Source: an uncultured Acetatifactor sp.
Lineage (GTDB): Bacteria > Bacillota > Clostridia > Lachnospirales > Lachnospiraceae
DNA: 42,707 nt
Assembly: GCA_910587555.1 (NCBI GenBank)
Contig: CAJULV010000033.1
Location: 1 to 42,707, forward strand
Reading direction: 5' to 3'
Every line of letters starts with the position of its first letter. Position 1 is the first letter of the stretch. The position numbers and the translations under genes were made by a program. The notes below the pieces were generated by a model. That model did not search any database and had not been told where the DNA came from. It saw only the letters and a program-made list of their open reading frames with translations. Shown here piece by piece: positions 1 through 8,120 of this stretch.

Positions 1-803
1 GAGAGGAAATCCACCGTGTACACCTTCTGCAAAAGGGCATCCCCTTTGTATTTTTCATTCGTGAGGATGCTCCGTACCGTGCTTCCCGACCAGTTTGCCT
101 TGCCGCCGGGAGTGGGTATGCCTTCCTCTGTCAGCACCTTTGCAATGGCAAACGGCGACCGCCCCTGCAGGAACATCCCGTAAATCCTCCGGACAATGGC
201 CGCCTGCTCCTCGTTGATGACAAGGTTCCCATCCTCGCCCCGGTCATAGCCGAGAAACCGCTTGAAAGGGACCGTAACCTTGCCGTCTGCAAACCGTTTC
301 CGCTGCCCCCATGTGACGTTCTCTGAAATGGAGCGGCTCTCCTCCTGCGCAAGCGAGGACATGATGGTAAGGAGCAGCTCGCCCTTGCTGTCGAATGTCC
401 AGATGTTTTCTTTTTCAAAATAGCACTCCACTTTGTGTTCCTTCAGTTTCCGGATAGTGGTCAGGCTGTCCACCGTGTTCCTTGCAAAACGGCTCACCGA
501 CTTCGTGATGATGAGGTCGATGCGGCCGTCCAGGGCGTCCGCCACCATCTGGTTAAAACCACTGCGCTTCGTTGTGGAAGTCGCACTGATGCCTTCGTCC
601 GTATATACAGAAACAAACTCCCAATCCTCGCGCCCCTTTATGTAATTCGTGTAATAATCCACCTGTGCCTCGTAACTGGTCTGCTGTTCCTCATGGTCTG
701 TGCTGACACGGGCATAGCCCGCAACTTTCCGCTTTTCCCTGCTGCTGATCGGAGCCGCCGTATATCTGCTCCGTGTAGCGGGTATCGTGATTACCTTTGC
801 CAC
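1..803 (-). CDS. Serine recombinase (C-terminus beyond window)
   Basis: This is a site-specific recombinase of the large serine family, which cuts and rejoins DNA through a serine-phosphate intermediate. The start is GTG at 803, preceded by GGGAGG at a good distance, and it overlaps the end of the upstream recombinase by 13 nt. The N-terminal catalytic motif VAGYARVSTD is present, followed by the resolvase-fold signatures DLIITKSVSRFARNTVD and SLAQEESRSISENV. The recombinase domain that binds DNA begins at about residue 150, and the frame is still open at base 1, so the zinc-ribbon C-terminus is missing. It probably belongs with the next gene to a resident mobile element. The exact element is not identifiable. 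Confidence 0.88.
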   Translation of the reverse strand, partial: MAKVITIPATRSRYTAAPISSREKRKVAGYARVSTDHEEQQTSYEAQVDYYTNYIKGREDWEFVSVYTDEGISATSTTKRSGFNQMVADALDGRIDLIITKSVSRFARNTVDSLTTIRKLKEHKVECYFEKENIWTFDSKGELLLTIMSSLAQEESRSISENVTWGQRKRFADGKVTVPFKRFLGYDRGEDGNLVINEEQAAIVRRIYGMFLQGRSPFAIAKVLTEEGIPTPGGKANWSGSTVRSILTNEKYKGDALLQKVYTVDFL

Positions 804-2170
804 CGCTCTATCCTCCCTTCTTTAAAATGGAATTCCATGCTGCCATCCTCCAGTACCGTGATGCCTTCCACCCGCTTCTCAAATTCCACTTCGCTGAATT
901 CCTCCAGCCCCATCATATGTGCGGAAACCTGCCTCAGCTTGTAATCGGTGCAGTTCGGGTTATGGCATCCTGCACCCTTCCTTTTCTTGCCGATGCAATA
1001 CCAGTACACCCATTTCCCCGCACTGTTCACGCGGTGGTAAGTATTCCCGCAGGCGGCACACCGTATCTTTCCCTGAAAACAGTCCGTGACCGTTGCGATG
1101 TGCCTCGGCGGATCCAGATGCAGGTTCTTCCAGACCTTCGTCTCCCCGCTGATAAGCAGGAATTCGATGTCTCCGCTTTCCATGACAGTGACATCCCGGA
1201 CAGCCTTTCCGAATCCCTCACCGTCAAACACATCCAGCCCCAGCGTCTGCACCGCTATCCGCTCCAGCTCATCCTCGCTGAAATTCACACTGGTGCAGCT
1301 CATGCCCGTTTCCTTTTTGGCGCGGCATATCCAGTGTACATAGGTTTTCCCTTTTATAGTTCCTTTTTTCCTTGTGAATGGCTGTCCGCAGATGCCGCAT
1401 TTCACTTTTCCCGTAAAAGGGTAGGTGGGGTTGACAAGCCCTGCCCGCCGTTCCATCTCCGCCTGGACCTTTGCGTAGGTTTCCCGGTCAATGATGGCTT
1501 CATGGCAGTCTGCCATGTAATACTGCAGCAGTTCCCCACAGTTCTTCACTTTCGTTTTTGTGATCGGGTCCGCCATGTAGCATTTCTGCCGCCGGATGTC
1601 CCCTGCATAGACCTCGTTGAAAATAAGCTGCCGCACCGAGGCTTCCTGAAAGTCATTCCCAAGCGTGGTGCGTATCCCCGCCCTGTTCATGCTCCCTGCG
1701 ATCTCCCGCAGGGAAACGCCGTCAATGTACATCTGGAACATCCAGCGGACGCTCTCCGCCTCTTCGGGTATGATGACATATTTTCTCAATTCGTCATCGT
1801 AGCGGTAGCCGAGGATGTGCTTGTTCGCCGCCCCGATTTCTCCGGACTGGAAACGCTTCCTGACTCCCCATTTTATATTTTCTGAAATGCTCCGGCTTTC
1901 CTCCTGTGCAAAGGATGCAAGGAGGGTAAGCATCAGTTCCCCGTCCTCCGAGAGCGAATGAATATTCTCCTTTTCAAACCTTACCTCGATGCCGAGGTCC
2001 TTCAGATGCCTTACCGTTTCCAATAGGTCAACCGTATTCCTTGCAAAACGGCTGATGGATTTAGTCAAAATAATGTCAATTTTTCCTGCCTCACAGTCTG
2101 CCAGCATTTTTAAGAACTCGCTGCGTTTGGCTGTGTCCGTGCCGGATATTCCCATATCACCTTGTGTCAA
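791..2170 (-). pseudogene. 5'-truncated serine recombinase
   Basis: About 459 codons are open, but the usual first ~80-100 residues with the catalytic Arg-x-Ser motif are absent. Recognisable similarity begins at DMGISGTDTAKR, which in relatives lies in the middle of the resolvase domain. A TAA stop sits four codons before this, and only a TTG at 2170 could serve as a start, with no ribosome site. The rest looks intact: DIILTKSISRFARNTVD, ASFAQEESRSISENI, a recombinase domain, and two zinc-ribbon-like Cys clusters (CGICG...C and CAACG...C). The break coincides with the end of the three-recombinase operon. The gene was therefore probably cut by insertion of the neighbouring element, and its missing 5' end should lie at that element's far side. 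Confidence 0.8.
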
Positions 2171-2178
2171 GAGCAGGA
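2158..2178. other. Proposed left end (att junction) of the integrated element
   Basis: Homology to a normal recombinase gene stops abruptly at about 2160, reading GATATGGGAATATCC on the minus strand. The sequence beyond it is A/T-rich and non-coding and leads into the terminator of the recombinase operon. The GA dinucleotide at the break would suit a large serine recombinase crossover, but no second att copy is available here for comparison. The junction is inferred only from loss of coding similarity. Confidence 0.45.
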
Positions 2179-2211
2179 CTTAAAAAATTTTATTTTTTCC
2201 GGAACAGCAAA

Positions 2212-2245
2212 CAAGGGCATCCCCGCCATCCCAGGGACGCCCTTG
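2212..2245 (-). terminator. Terminator of the recombinase operon
   Basis: CAAGGGCATCCC (2212-2223) and GGGACGCCCTTG (2234-2245) form a 12-bp stem with one mismatch and a short loop. Read on the minus strand it lies 5 nt past the stop of the last recombinase and is followed by TTTGCTGTTCC, a weak U-tract. Confidence 0.6.
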
Positions 2246-2249
2246 CGCC

Positions 2250-3830
2250 TTACTCTTTTATTCCACCCTCAAACCTCCACTGGATATGTATGGACTTATC
2301 ACTATATACATAGATACAGTCTATAAAAGCCTCCACCATCTCCCGTGTCAGTTCCTCCATACCCAGATAATCCTCCAGTGCCTGCTCTTCCACCCGGCCG
2401 GACGATACAAGATGCTCCAGCTTCGTCAGTTCTTCCTCCAGCCGTTCCTGGTTTGCCTGCGCTTCTTCCTGCCTGTGGGAAAGGGCCGCCTGCCTGCTCT
2501 TAAAAACTTCTCGGCTGATCTCTTCATCCGCCAGCTGTTCATAAAGCCTTGCTTTCCGTTCCTGACACTCTTTCACACTGCCTTGCAGGACTGCCAGTTG
2601 CTTTCGCAGAGCCGGTATCCGCCCACTGTCCTCTGTCTTTTTCTTCAATTCCCGCCTGTCAAGAAGGACTTCTATATAAGCCCTTACCGCCGCAAACACC
2701 GCCTCCGCCAGTTCGGATTCTTTCAGATGCCCTTTCATACACTGGAAATCCTCCGCCCTGCGTTTGGTAACACAATAGTATCTGGGTGTGGGAGACTTCA
2801 TCCTGTGAAGGGCATACTGACAGTTTGCACACCGTATCTTCCCGCTGAACAGATAAGTGATGCGTGAACCGCTGTTCTGCCCTTCCTGCTCCCGCAAAAT
2901 TTTCTGGGCCGCCATAAATTCCTCTTTGGAAAGGATAGCCTCATGGCAGTCCTCCACAATGACCCATTCCTCCCGGCTGTTTTTCTTTGTCCGGTAATTC
3001 CCAACCACCGGGCGGTAATACTTTCCGTAAACATTCTTCCCCAGATACCTTTCATCACGCAAAATATTTACCACAGAGCTTCCGTCCCACACCTTATTGT
3101 CCCCTACGCCGACCCACCATTTATGAAACTCTCCGTGCTTATTCTTCAGCTGGCTGGGCGTGGGTATCCCTTCCCGGTTCAGCACCCGCAGGATCTGCAT
3201 GATGCTCATGCCTTCCCCTGCCATCTGGAAAATCCTCCGCACAATGGCGGCGCCCTCCGGCTCTACCATCAGCTGGTTCCTGTTTTCCGGTGACTTCTGA
3301 TAGCCAATAGGGGCAAAAGGACTCATAAACTTCCCGCTCTGGGCCTTCGTCCGTTTTCCGCTCCTGACCTTCATGGATAAATCCTGGCTGTAATAACCAT
3401 AGATCACGTTGCGGAAGGCAATCTCCACCCCGCTGGTGGCGCCGTTGCATTTTGCGCTGTCATAGTTGTCATTGATGGAGATAAAACGGATTCCCATAAA
3501 AGGGAAAATCTGGTCAACATAGTCACTCACCGTCAGATAATCTCTGCCGAACCGGGAAAAATCCTTGACAATGATACAGCCTGCCAGTCCCTTTTTCGCC
3601 ATATCCAGCAGCTTCTCCATCCCCGGACGTTCCATACTGGTGCCGGAATAACCATCGTCACACAGCTCCATAACCTGGTATCCGCCCAATTCCTGGTTGT
3701 CCTCCACATATCCCCTTAGCAATTCCCTCTGGTTTGCAATGCTGTTGCTCTCGTCCTTATCCACCCCGTTGTTATCCAAATCTTCCACGGAAATACGCAG
3801 ATACTGGATAAGGATGCTGCCCCTGCTCAT
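2250..3830 (-). CDS. Large serine recombinase 3 of operon
   Basis: A 526-residue large serine recombinase, the last gene of a three-recombinase operon. It has the N-terminal catalytic motif YLRISVED, the helix E region IIVKDFSRFGRDYLTVSDYV, a recombinase DNA-binding domain from about residue 170, a zinc-ribbon (IRCANCQYALHR...C...C) near residue 335, and a long coiled-coil rich in Glu/Gln/Lys before a C-terminal beta segment. Its ATG overlaps the upstream stop as ATGA, indicating translational coupling. Together the three proteins probably integrate and excise the element. Which of them carries out each step cannot be read from the sequence. Confidence 0.92.
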   Translation of the reverse strand: MSRGSILIQYLRISVEDLDNNGVDKDESNSIANQRELLRGYVEDNQELGGYQVMELCDDGYSGTSMERPGMEKLLDMAKKGLAGCIIVKDFSRFGRDYLTVSDYVDQIFPFMGIRFISINDNYDSAKCNGATSGVEIAFRNVIYGYYSQDLSMKVRSGKRTKAQSGKFMSPFAPIGYQKSPENRNQLMVEPEGAAIVRRIFQMAGEGMSIMQILRVLNREGIPTPSQLKNKHGEFHKWWVGVGDNKVWDGSSVVNILRDERYLGKNVYGKYYRPVVGNYRTKKNSREEWVIVEDCHEAILSKEEFMAAQKILREQEGQNSGSRITYLFSGKIRCANCQYALHRMKSPTPRYYCVTKRRAEDFQCMKGHLKESELAEAVFAAVRAYIEVLLDRRELKKKTEDSGRIPALRKQLAVLQGSVKECQERKARLYEQLADEEISREVFKSRQAALSHRQEEAQANQERLEEELTKLEHLVSSGRVEEQALEDYLGMEELTREMVEAFIDCIYVYSDKSIHIQWRFEGGIKE

Positions 3831-5602
3831 GCTGTCCCCTCCCGTTTCCCGGACAAAGTTTCTTCCAATTGTCGGAAAGCATCGGAAAATCGGAACTCAA
3901 TTTTTACAGAGGTGCTGTTGTAAATGGTTATCTTTTCAATCAAAGCTGTTGCCATTTCCCGCGTCAGCTCTGTCTTTCCCCGAAACCGGAGCATGTTTTT
4001 CAGCCATGGATTGGCTGACGGCTCTTCCTCATGGATGGACTGGTAAGAGTGTTTCAGTCCTGACAGCCTCTCCTGCAGAGCCGCTTCTCTCTCTTTGTAC
4101 CGGTTCTGGGCATAGATATAATCCCTCTCGCCCATCAGATTGTCCGCATAATCATCATACAGGCTCTCTCTGTGCTTCCTCGTTCTCTTGAGCTCCGCCT
4201 CTGTCTCGCTGATCTGTACCTCCAGACGCTCCCGTTCCTGCCGAACCGGACTTTCAAACCGGAAAGCGGCTGCCTGTTTTTCCATGGAATGCTTTTCTTC
4301 CATGGAATGCTTTTCTTCCATTTCTTCCGCAAGGCTTACCTGTACTTTGACGGCCTTGGATACCACATCCAGAAGTTCCAGTTCCCGTATGCTTCCAAAC
4401 CCGCATATGGTCTGGTCGGCAGCATGATTGGGACAGATATAGTTGTACCAGATATGGAACTGCGGTTTTTTCTGTTTGTTCTCACGGATATTTTTATACC
4501 GCACCAGCTTTCTCCCGCAGTCCCCACAGTATACAAGACCTTTCAAAATGTTCTCGGTATTCTCCACACCAGAAAACCGCTCCTGTCTCTGCCAGTACTC
4601 CTGCTTTTTCAGGTTGTTCAGCTTCTGCACTTCATCAAAGGTTTTCTGGTCTATGATGGCCTCATGGGTGTCCCTGACAATGAACCACTCTTCCCGTGGA
4701 AGATATTTCTGCTTCTGCCCCTGGAACAGGGATTCCCGTTTCCTGCCCTGCACCATATGGCCCAGATAGACCTCATTGGCAAGGATCTGTTTCACCGTCT
4801 CTATCCGCCATGGGCTGTCTGCAAACCTCCTGTCCTTCACAATCCCCTGCATGTACCGGTACTGGCCGGGGGACGGGATGCCCTGTTCCGTCAGCCTCTG
4901 CACAATCTTCCGGTAGCTGGTTCCCTCCAGCCTCCAGGCAAAAATGTCACGCACTACCGGGGCTGTATGACTGTCAACCATAATCCTGTGTTTATCCTCC
5001 TTGGACTTCATATACCCGTAGGCCGCCCATGTTCCGATGAACTCGCCCCGCATCTGCTTTCCACGCAGGGCCGGGCTGATCTTTGCGGAGATGTCACGGG
5101 CATATACGTCATTTACAAGGTTTTTCAGGTGGAGGGAAAGCCCGTCCGCCGATGCCGGGTCTGCGCTGTCATAGCCGTCATTTACCGCTATGAAGCGGAT
5201 GCCCAGAAAGGGAAATACCTTTTCCAGATATTCGCCCGCTTCGATATAGTTCCGCCCGAACCGGGACAGATCCTTGACGATGATACAGTCCACCCGTCCT
5301 TCCCTGACATCCTCCATCAGCCGTTCAAATTCATCCCGTCTGAAGTCTACCCCCGTTTCTCCATTGTCCACATAGATGTCAAAAATGGAGAAGCAGGGCT
5401 TTCCTTCAAGGAACTGACGCAGCAACGATTCCTGTGTCTCCACGGTATCGCTGTCCTTTTTCCCGCTGTCAAGGACAGACAGCCGGATATAGAGCGCCGT
5501 CCGGTAGACCTTTTCCATGACAGTCTGCCGGCCGGTTCCTTTCCGGGAATTTTCCGTCCCGTCCGAACGCCTTTTACTCTGTTTCCTGCTGGTTCTTGCC
5601 AT
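3827..5602 (-). CDS. Large serine recombinase 2 of operon
   Basis: A 591-residue large serine recombinase and middle gene of the operon. The chosen start is ATG at 5602 (MARTSRKQSK), preceded by AGGAGGTGCTG and one base after the upstream TAG stop. A basic N-terminal tail of ~30 residues precedes the catalytic motif ALYIRLSVLD. Then come IIVKDLSRFGRNYIEAGEYL, a recombinase domain, a zinc-ribbon (LVYCGDCGRKLVR...C...C) and a coiled-coil. Within the linker the hexapeptide MEEKHS occurs in tandem, encoded by two identical 18-bp units (4282-4317). The gene ends in an ATGA overlap with the next recombinase. Confidence 0.92.
   Translation of the reverse strand: MARTSRKQSKRRSDGTENSRKGTGRQTVMEKVYRTALYIRLSVLDSGKKDSDTVETQESLLRQFLEGKPCFSIFDIYVDNGETGVDFRRDEFERLMEDVREGRVDCIIVKDLSRFGRNYIEAGEYLEKVFPFLGIRFIAVNDGYDSADPASADGLSLHLKNLVNDVYARDISAKISPALRGKQMRGEFIGTWAAYGYMKSKEDKHRIMVDSHTAPVVRDIFAWRLEGTSYRKIVQRLTEQGIPSPGQYRYMQGIVKDRRFADSPWRIETVKQILANEVYLGHMVQGRKRESLFQGQKQKYLPREEWFIVRDTHEAIIDQKTFDEVQKLNNLKKQEYWQRQERFSGVENTENILKGLVYCGDCGRKLVRYKNIRENKQKKPQFHIWYNYICPNHAADQTICGFGSIRELELLDVVSKAVKVQVSLAEEMEEKHSMEEKHSMEKQAAAFRFESPVRQERERLEVQISETEAELKRTRKHRESLYDDYADNLMGERDYIYAQNRYKEREAALQERLSGLKHSYQSIHEEEPSANPWLKNMLRFRGKTELTREMATALIEKITIYNSTSVKIEFRFSDAFRQLEETLSGKREGTA
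4282..4317. repeat. In-frame 18-bp tandem repeat inside recombinase 2
   Basis: The 18-nt unit CCATGGAATGCTTTTCTT is present twice without change (4282-4299 and 4300-4317), followed by a partial third copy. It encodes Glu/Lys/His/Ser/Met repeats in the linker between the zinc-ribbon and the coiled-coil. Copy-number changes would keep the frame. Confidence 0.85.
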
Positions 5603-5603
5603 C

Positions 5604-7379
5604 CTACAGCACCTCCTTTCGGAGTGCTGCCCCATTTGGAACGGAACTATTTTCCTGATGGAGTGCGGAATCCGGGGGTTCTATCACAGACGGATACGCA
5701 GATTCATTGAAGTCTCCCTTATCTTGTGAGGAATTATGTCCGCTGCTTTCCCCTGGCTGCAAGACGCTCCCCGTCAGCATTTTGGCGCTGTCATACTCCA
5801 TCTGGAACCGGAAAAGGATATGTATCTTTTTTCCCTCATAGACATCGATCCGCTTAATGAGCGCCACTGCCAGCTTCCGTGTCAGCTCCCGGATATTCCG
5901 GTATTCCTTAAAATGCTCAATCCATTCCTGTTCTCCGGTATTCCCGTTTACAAGGTTCTCTATCTCCGTTTCCAGGGCCTGCACTGTCTTTTCTGCTTCG
6001 CTGATCTTGGCATCGTATCGTTTTCCAAAGGCGATATAGTCCTCACGGGACAGGATACCGTCCGCATAGTCCTCATGGAGCTTCATCTTATACCGCCGGT
6101 ATTTTTCCACTTCCTGACGCTTCGCCTGTACCCTGCCGTCCGCTTTTTTCACTGCCCGGGCAGTATAAGGCAGCCGGGCAATCTGCCCCAGGGTGTCCTC
6201 AATATCCAGAACAGAGGCGATATGCTCCTGCAGGGCCCCAAGGACTGCCTGCTCCAGAGCCTTGTCACGGATACTGTGGCTGCTCCTGCACCCTTCCCGG
6301 TTCTTATGGCCGGAACAGACATAGTAAATATAGGGTTTATCCGCACGGGAGTTGTTCTTGCGGATCATACTGCTCCCACAGTCCCCGCAATAAACCAGGC
6401 CGGAAAGCGGAAACACCGTATCCCGGCTTGGGGCTGTGCGGGTATCCGACATGAGCAGCGCCGCCACGCTTTCAAAGGTCTCGCGGCTGACAATCGGCTC
6501 ATGGCTGTCCGGCACTCTCACCCACTTTTCCTCCGGCACGTCAAACAGTTTCTTTACTTTATAATTGGGCGTGCTGCGCTTCCCCTGCACCAGCGTGCCC
6601 ATATAGACGGGATTTTTCAGGATGCGGAACACTGCCACTGCCGTCCAGCTTGCCCGGTCATTCTTCTTAAAGGCACTGGCGTACCGGCTGCCCTGGGCCT
6701 GTTTATATTCCATGGGGGAAAGGATATCCTCCCCGTTCAGCCAGTCTGCAATCGCCTGTGCGGAATATCCCTCCAGTTTCTTTTTGAATATCTCCCTCAC
6801 CACAGCAGCCGGTTCTTCATCTATCACCAGATGGTTCTTATTTTCTTCATCCTTCCGATAGCCGTATGCCGCAAAGGGAGCGATGCACTGACCTTTCTTC
6901 CTCTTGATGTCCAGATGGCTGCGGATCTTGATGGAAATATCCCTGCAGTACGCATCGTTCATCAGGTTTTTCACCGGCACGATCAGGTTGTCGGAAGAAG
7001 TCCTGGGCCTTGCGCTGTCATAATCATCGTTCACCGAAATGAACCGCACCCCCATGAACGGGAATATCTTTTCAATATATTTTCCTGTTTCAATAAAATT
7101 CCTTCCCAGACGGGAGAAGTCTTTCACAATGATACAGTTGATCTCCCCCGCTTTCACTGCCTCCATCATCTGTATGAACCCCGGACGGTCATAGTTGACC
7201 CCGGAATACCCGTCATCCGTCCGCACCTCATGGAGCCGTATCTCCGGGTGGGAGGAAAGATAATCCATCAGCAGCTCCCGCTGATTGGCAATGCTGTCGC
7301 TTTCCGCCTTGTCCCCGTCCTCATGGGACAGGCGCAGATATAGATCGGCATCATATTTTGCCTGTTTTTTTGCTTCCAT
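5604..7379 (-). CDS. Large serine recombinase 1 of operon
   Basis: A 591-residue large serine recombinase and the first gene of the three-gene operon. Its ATG at 7379 is preceded by GGAG. Domains in order: catalytic motif LYLRLSHEDGD near residue 13; IIVKDFSRLGRNFIETGKYI near residue 80; a recombinase domain with GYRKDEENKN and the DNA-binding segment to ~300; a zinc-ribbon LVYCGDCGSSMIR...C...C at ~345-385; then a coiled-coil and C-terminal beta segment. It ends in TAG one base before the next start, so the three genes are very likely co-transcribed. No tyrosine integrase is visible in the window, so these are the best candidates for element mobility. Confidence 0.92.
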   Translation of the reverse strand: MEAKKQAKYDADLYLRLSHEDGDKAESDSIANQRELLMDYLSSHPEIRLHEVRTDDGYSGVNYDRPGFIQMMEAVKAGEINCIIVKDFSRLGRNFIETGKYIEKIFPFMGVRFISVNDDYDSARPRTSSDNLIVPVKNLMNDAYCRDISIKIRSHLDIKRKKGQCIAPFAAYGYRKDEENKNHLVIDEEPAAVVREIFKKKLEGYSAQAIADWLNGEDILSPMEYKQAQGSRYASAFKKNDRASWTAVAVFRILKNPVYMGTLVQGKRSTPNYKVKKLFDVPEEKWVRVPDSHEPIVSRETFESVAALLMSDTRTAPSRDTVFPLSGLVYCGDCGSSMIRKNNSRADKPYIYYVCSGHKNREGCRSSHSIRDKALEQAVLGALQEHIASVLDIEDTLGQIARLPYTARAVKKADGRVQAKRQEVEKYRRYKMKLHEDYADGILSREDYIAFGKRYDAKISEAEKTVQALETEIENLVNGNTGEQEWIEHFKEYRNIRELTRKLAVALIKRIDVYEGKKIHILFRFQMEYDSAKMLTGSVLQPGESSGHNSSQDKGDFNESAYPSVIEPPDSALHQENSSVPNGAALRKEVL

Positions 7380-7551
7380 ATGATAAACTCCTGCTCGATT
7401 GGATTTCAGGAAACCCGTCAGGAGCCTTACCGAAAGTCCGTGCCACAGGGTTTACCCGCCCCTGTGTCCTGGATTCAAGCTTACCATAAAGCCGCCTGCG
7501 CGTCCAGGCAGATTTCCGGAACATCCACAAAAATATGGTTTCCTGTTTCTC

Positions 7552-7812
7552 TCATAATGTCTGCAGGTACTGCTCCATCCGCTGCTCAAATGTTACCCCG
7601 TCCTGGGAAAATCCCACACTGACCGCAATCTTCCCCACCCGGAAACAGTAGGGGTTGCGTACCTGCCGGACAAACTCTGCCATCCGCTGCTCCCTTGGCA
7701 GTTCCTGGTCAATGATTATCTCTTTTATATCCACAAGGGAATCCGGGTCAGCCGTCCGCACATCCACTTTCTTCAATGCGTCAAAATCCACCTGGGATAA
7801 GTCAAAACCCAT
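7552..7812 (-). CDS. Small conserved protein, DUF6870-like
   Basis: An 86-residue acidic protein. The start is ATG at 7812 (MGFDLSQVDF) because AGGGAGGAAAG lies just upstream; an earlier in-frame ATG lacks such a site. The pattern VDVRTADPDSLVDI, then LPREQRM and VRNPYCFRVG, matches from memory the small family called DUF6870, which is common on Firmicute conjugative elements. It has no known catalytic motif, no signal peptide and no membrane segment. It lies between the helicase and the recombinase operon on the same strand and is probably part of the element's core regulation or maintenance region. Function is unknown. Confidence 0.75.
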   Translation of the reverse strand: MGFDLSQVDFDALKKVDVRTADPDSLVDIKEIIIDQELPREQRMAEFVRQVRNPYCFRVGKIAVSVGFSQDGVTFEQRMEQYLQTL

Positions 7813-7862
7813 AGGCTTTCCTCCCTCTTCTCTTTGCTCCATATGCTTTTCCTATCCATCCA

Positions 7863-8099
7863 CTAATCTATTCCCCTGGCAGATTGTCCTATGACATCCC
7901 CCTGCATCCGGTCCTCTCCAGAGGATGCCGTGGGTTTCCAGCCCTCCTCCGGCATGTCAGGTTTTTCCCTGATTCTCCCCACCCGGATAATCGCTATGTC
8001 TATCACCAAAAAGAAGATAAGCAGGCCTGCCAATGCAAGCCCGCCTGTCACACACAATAACCTCATTTTCTCCGACTTTCTCTCTTCCCTGACCGACAT
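7863..8099 (-). CDS. Small single-pass membrane protein
   Basis: A 78-residue protein with a charged N-terminus (MSVREERKSEK), one long hydrophobic segment at about residues 13-35 (LLCVTGGLALAGLLIFFLV) and a hydrophilic tail, probably outside the cell. It lies 21 nt after the helicase gene on the same strand and ends in TAG. The ribosome site is weak, so the start is uncertain. I do not recognise a family. Confidence 0.55.
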   Translation of the reverse strand: MSVREERKSEKMRLLCVTGGLALAGLLIFFLVIDIAIIRVGRIREKPDMPEEGWKPTASSGEDRMQGDVIGQSARGID

Positions 8100-8120
8100 C
8101 CTGTCAACGTCCCTGCCATC

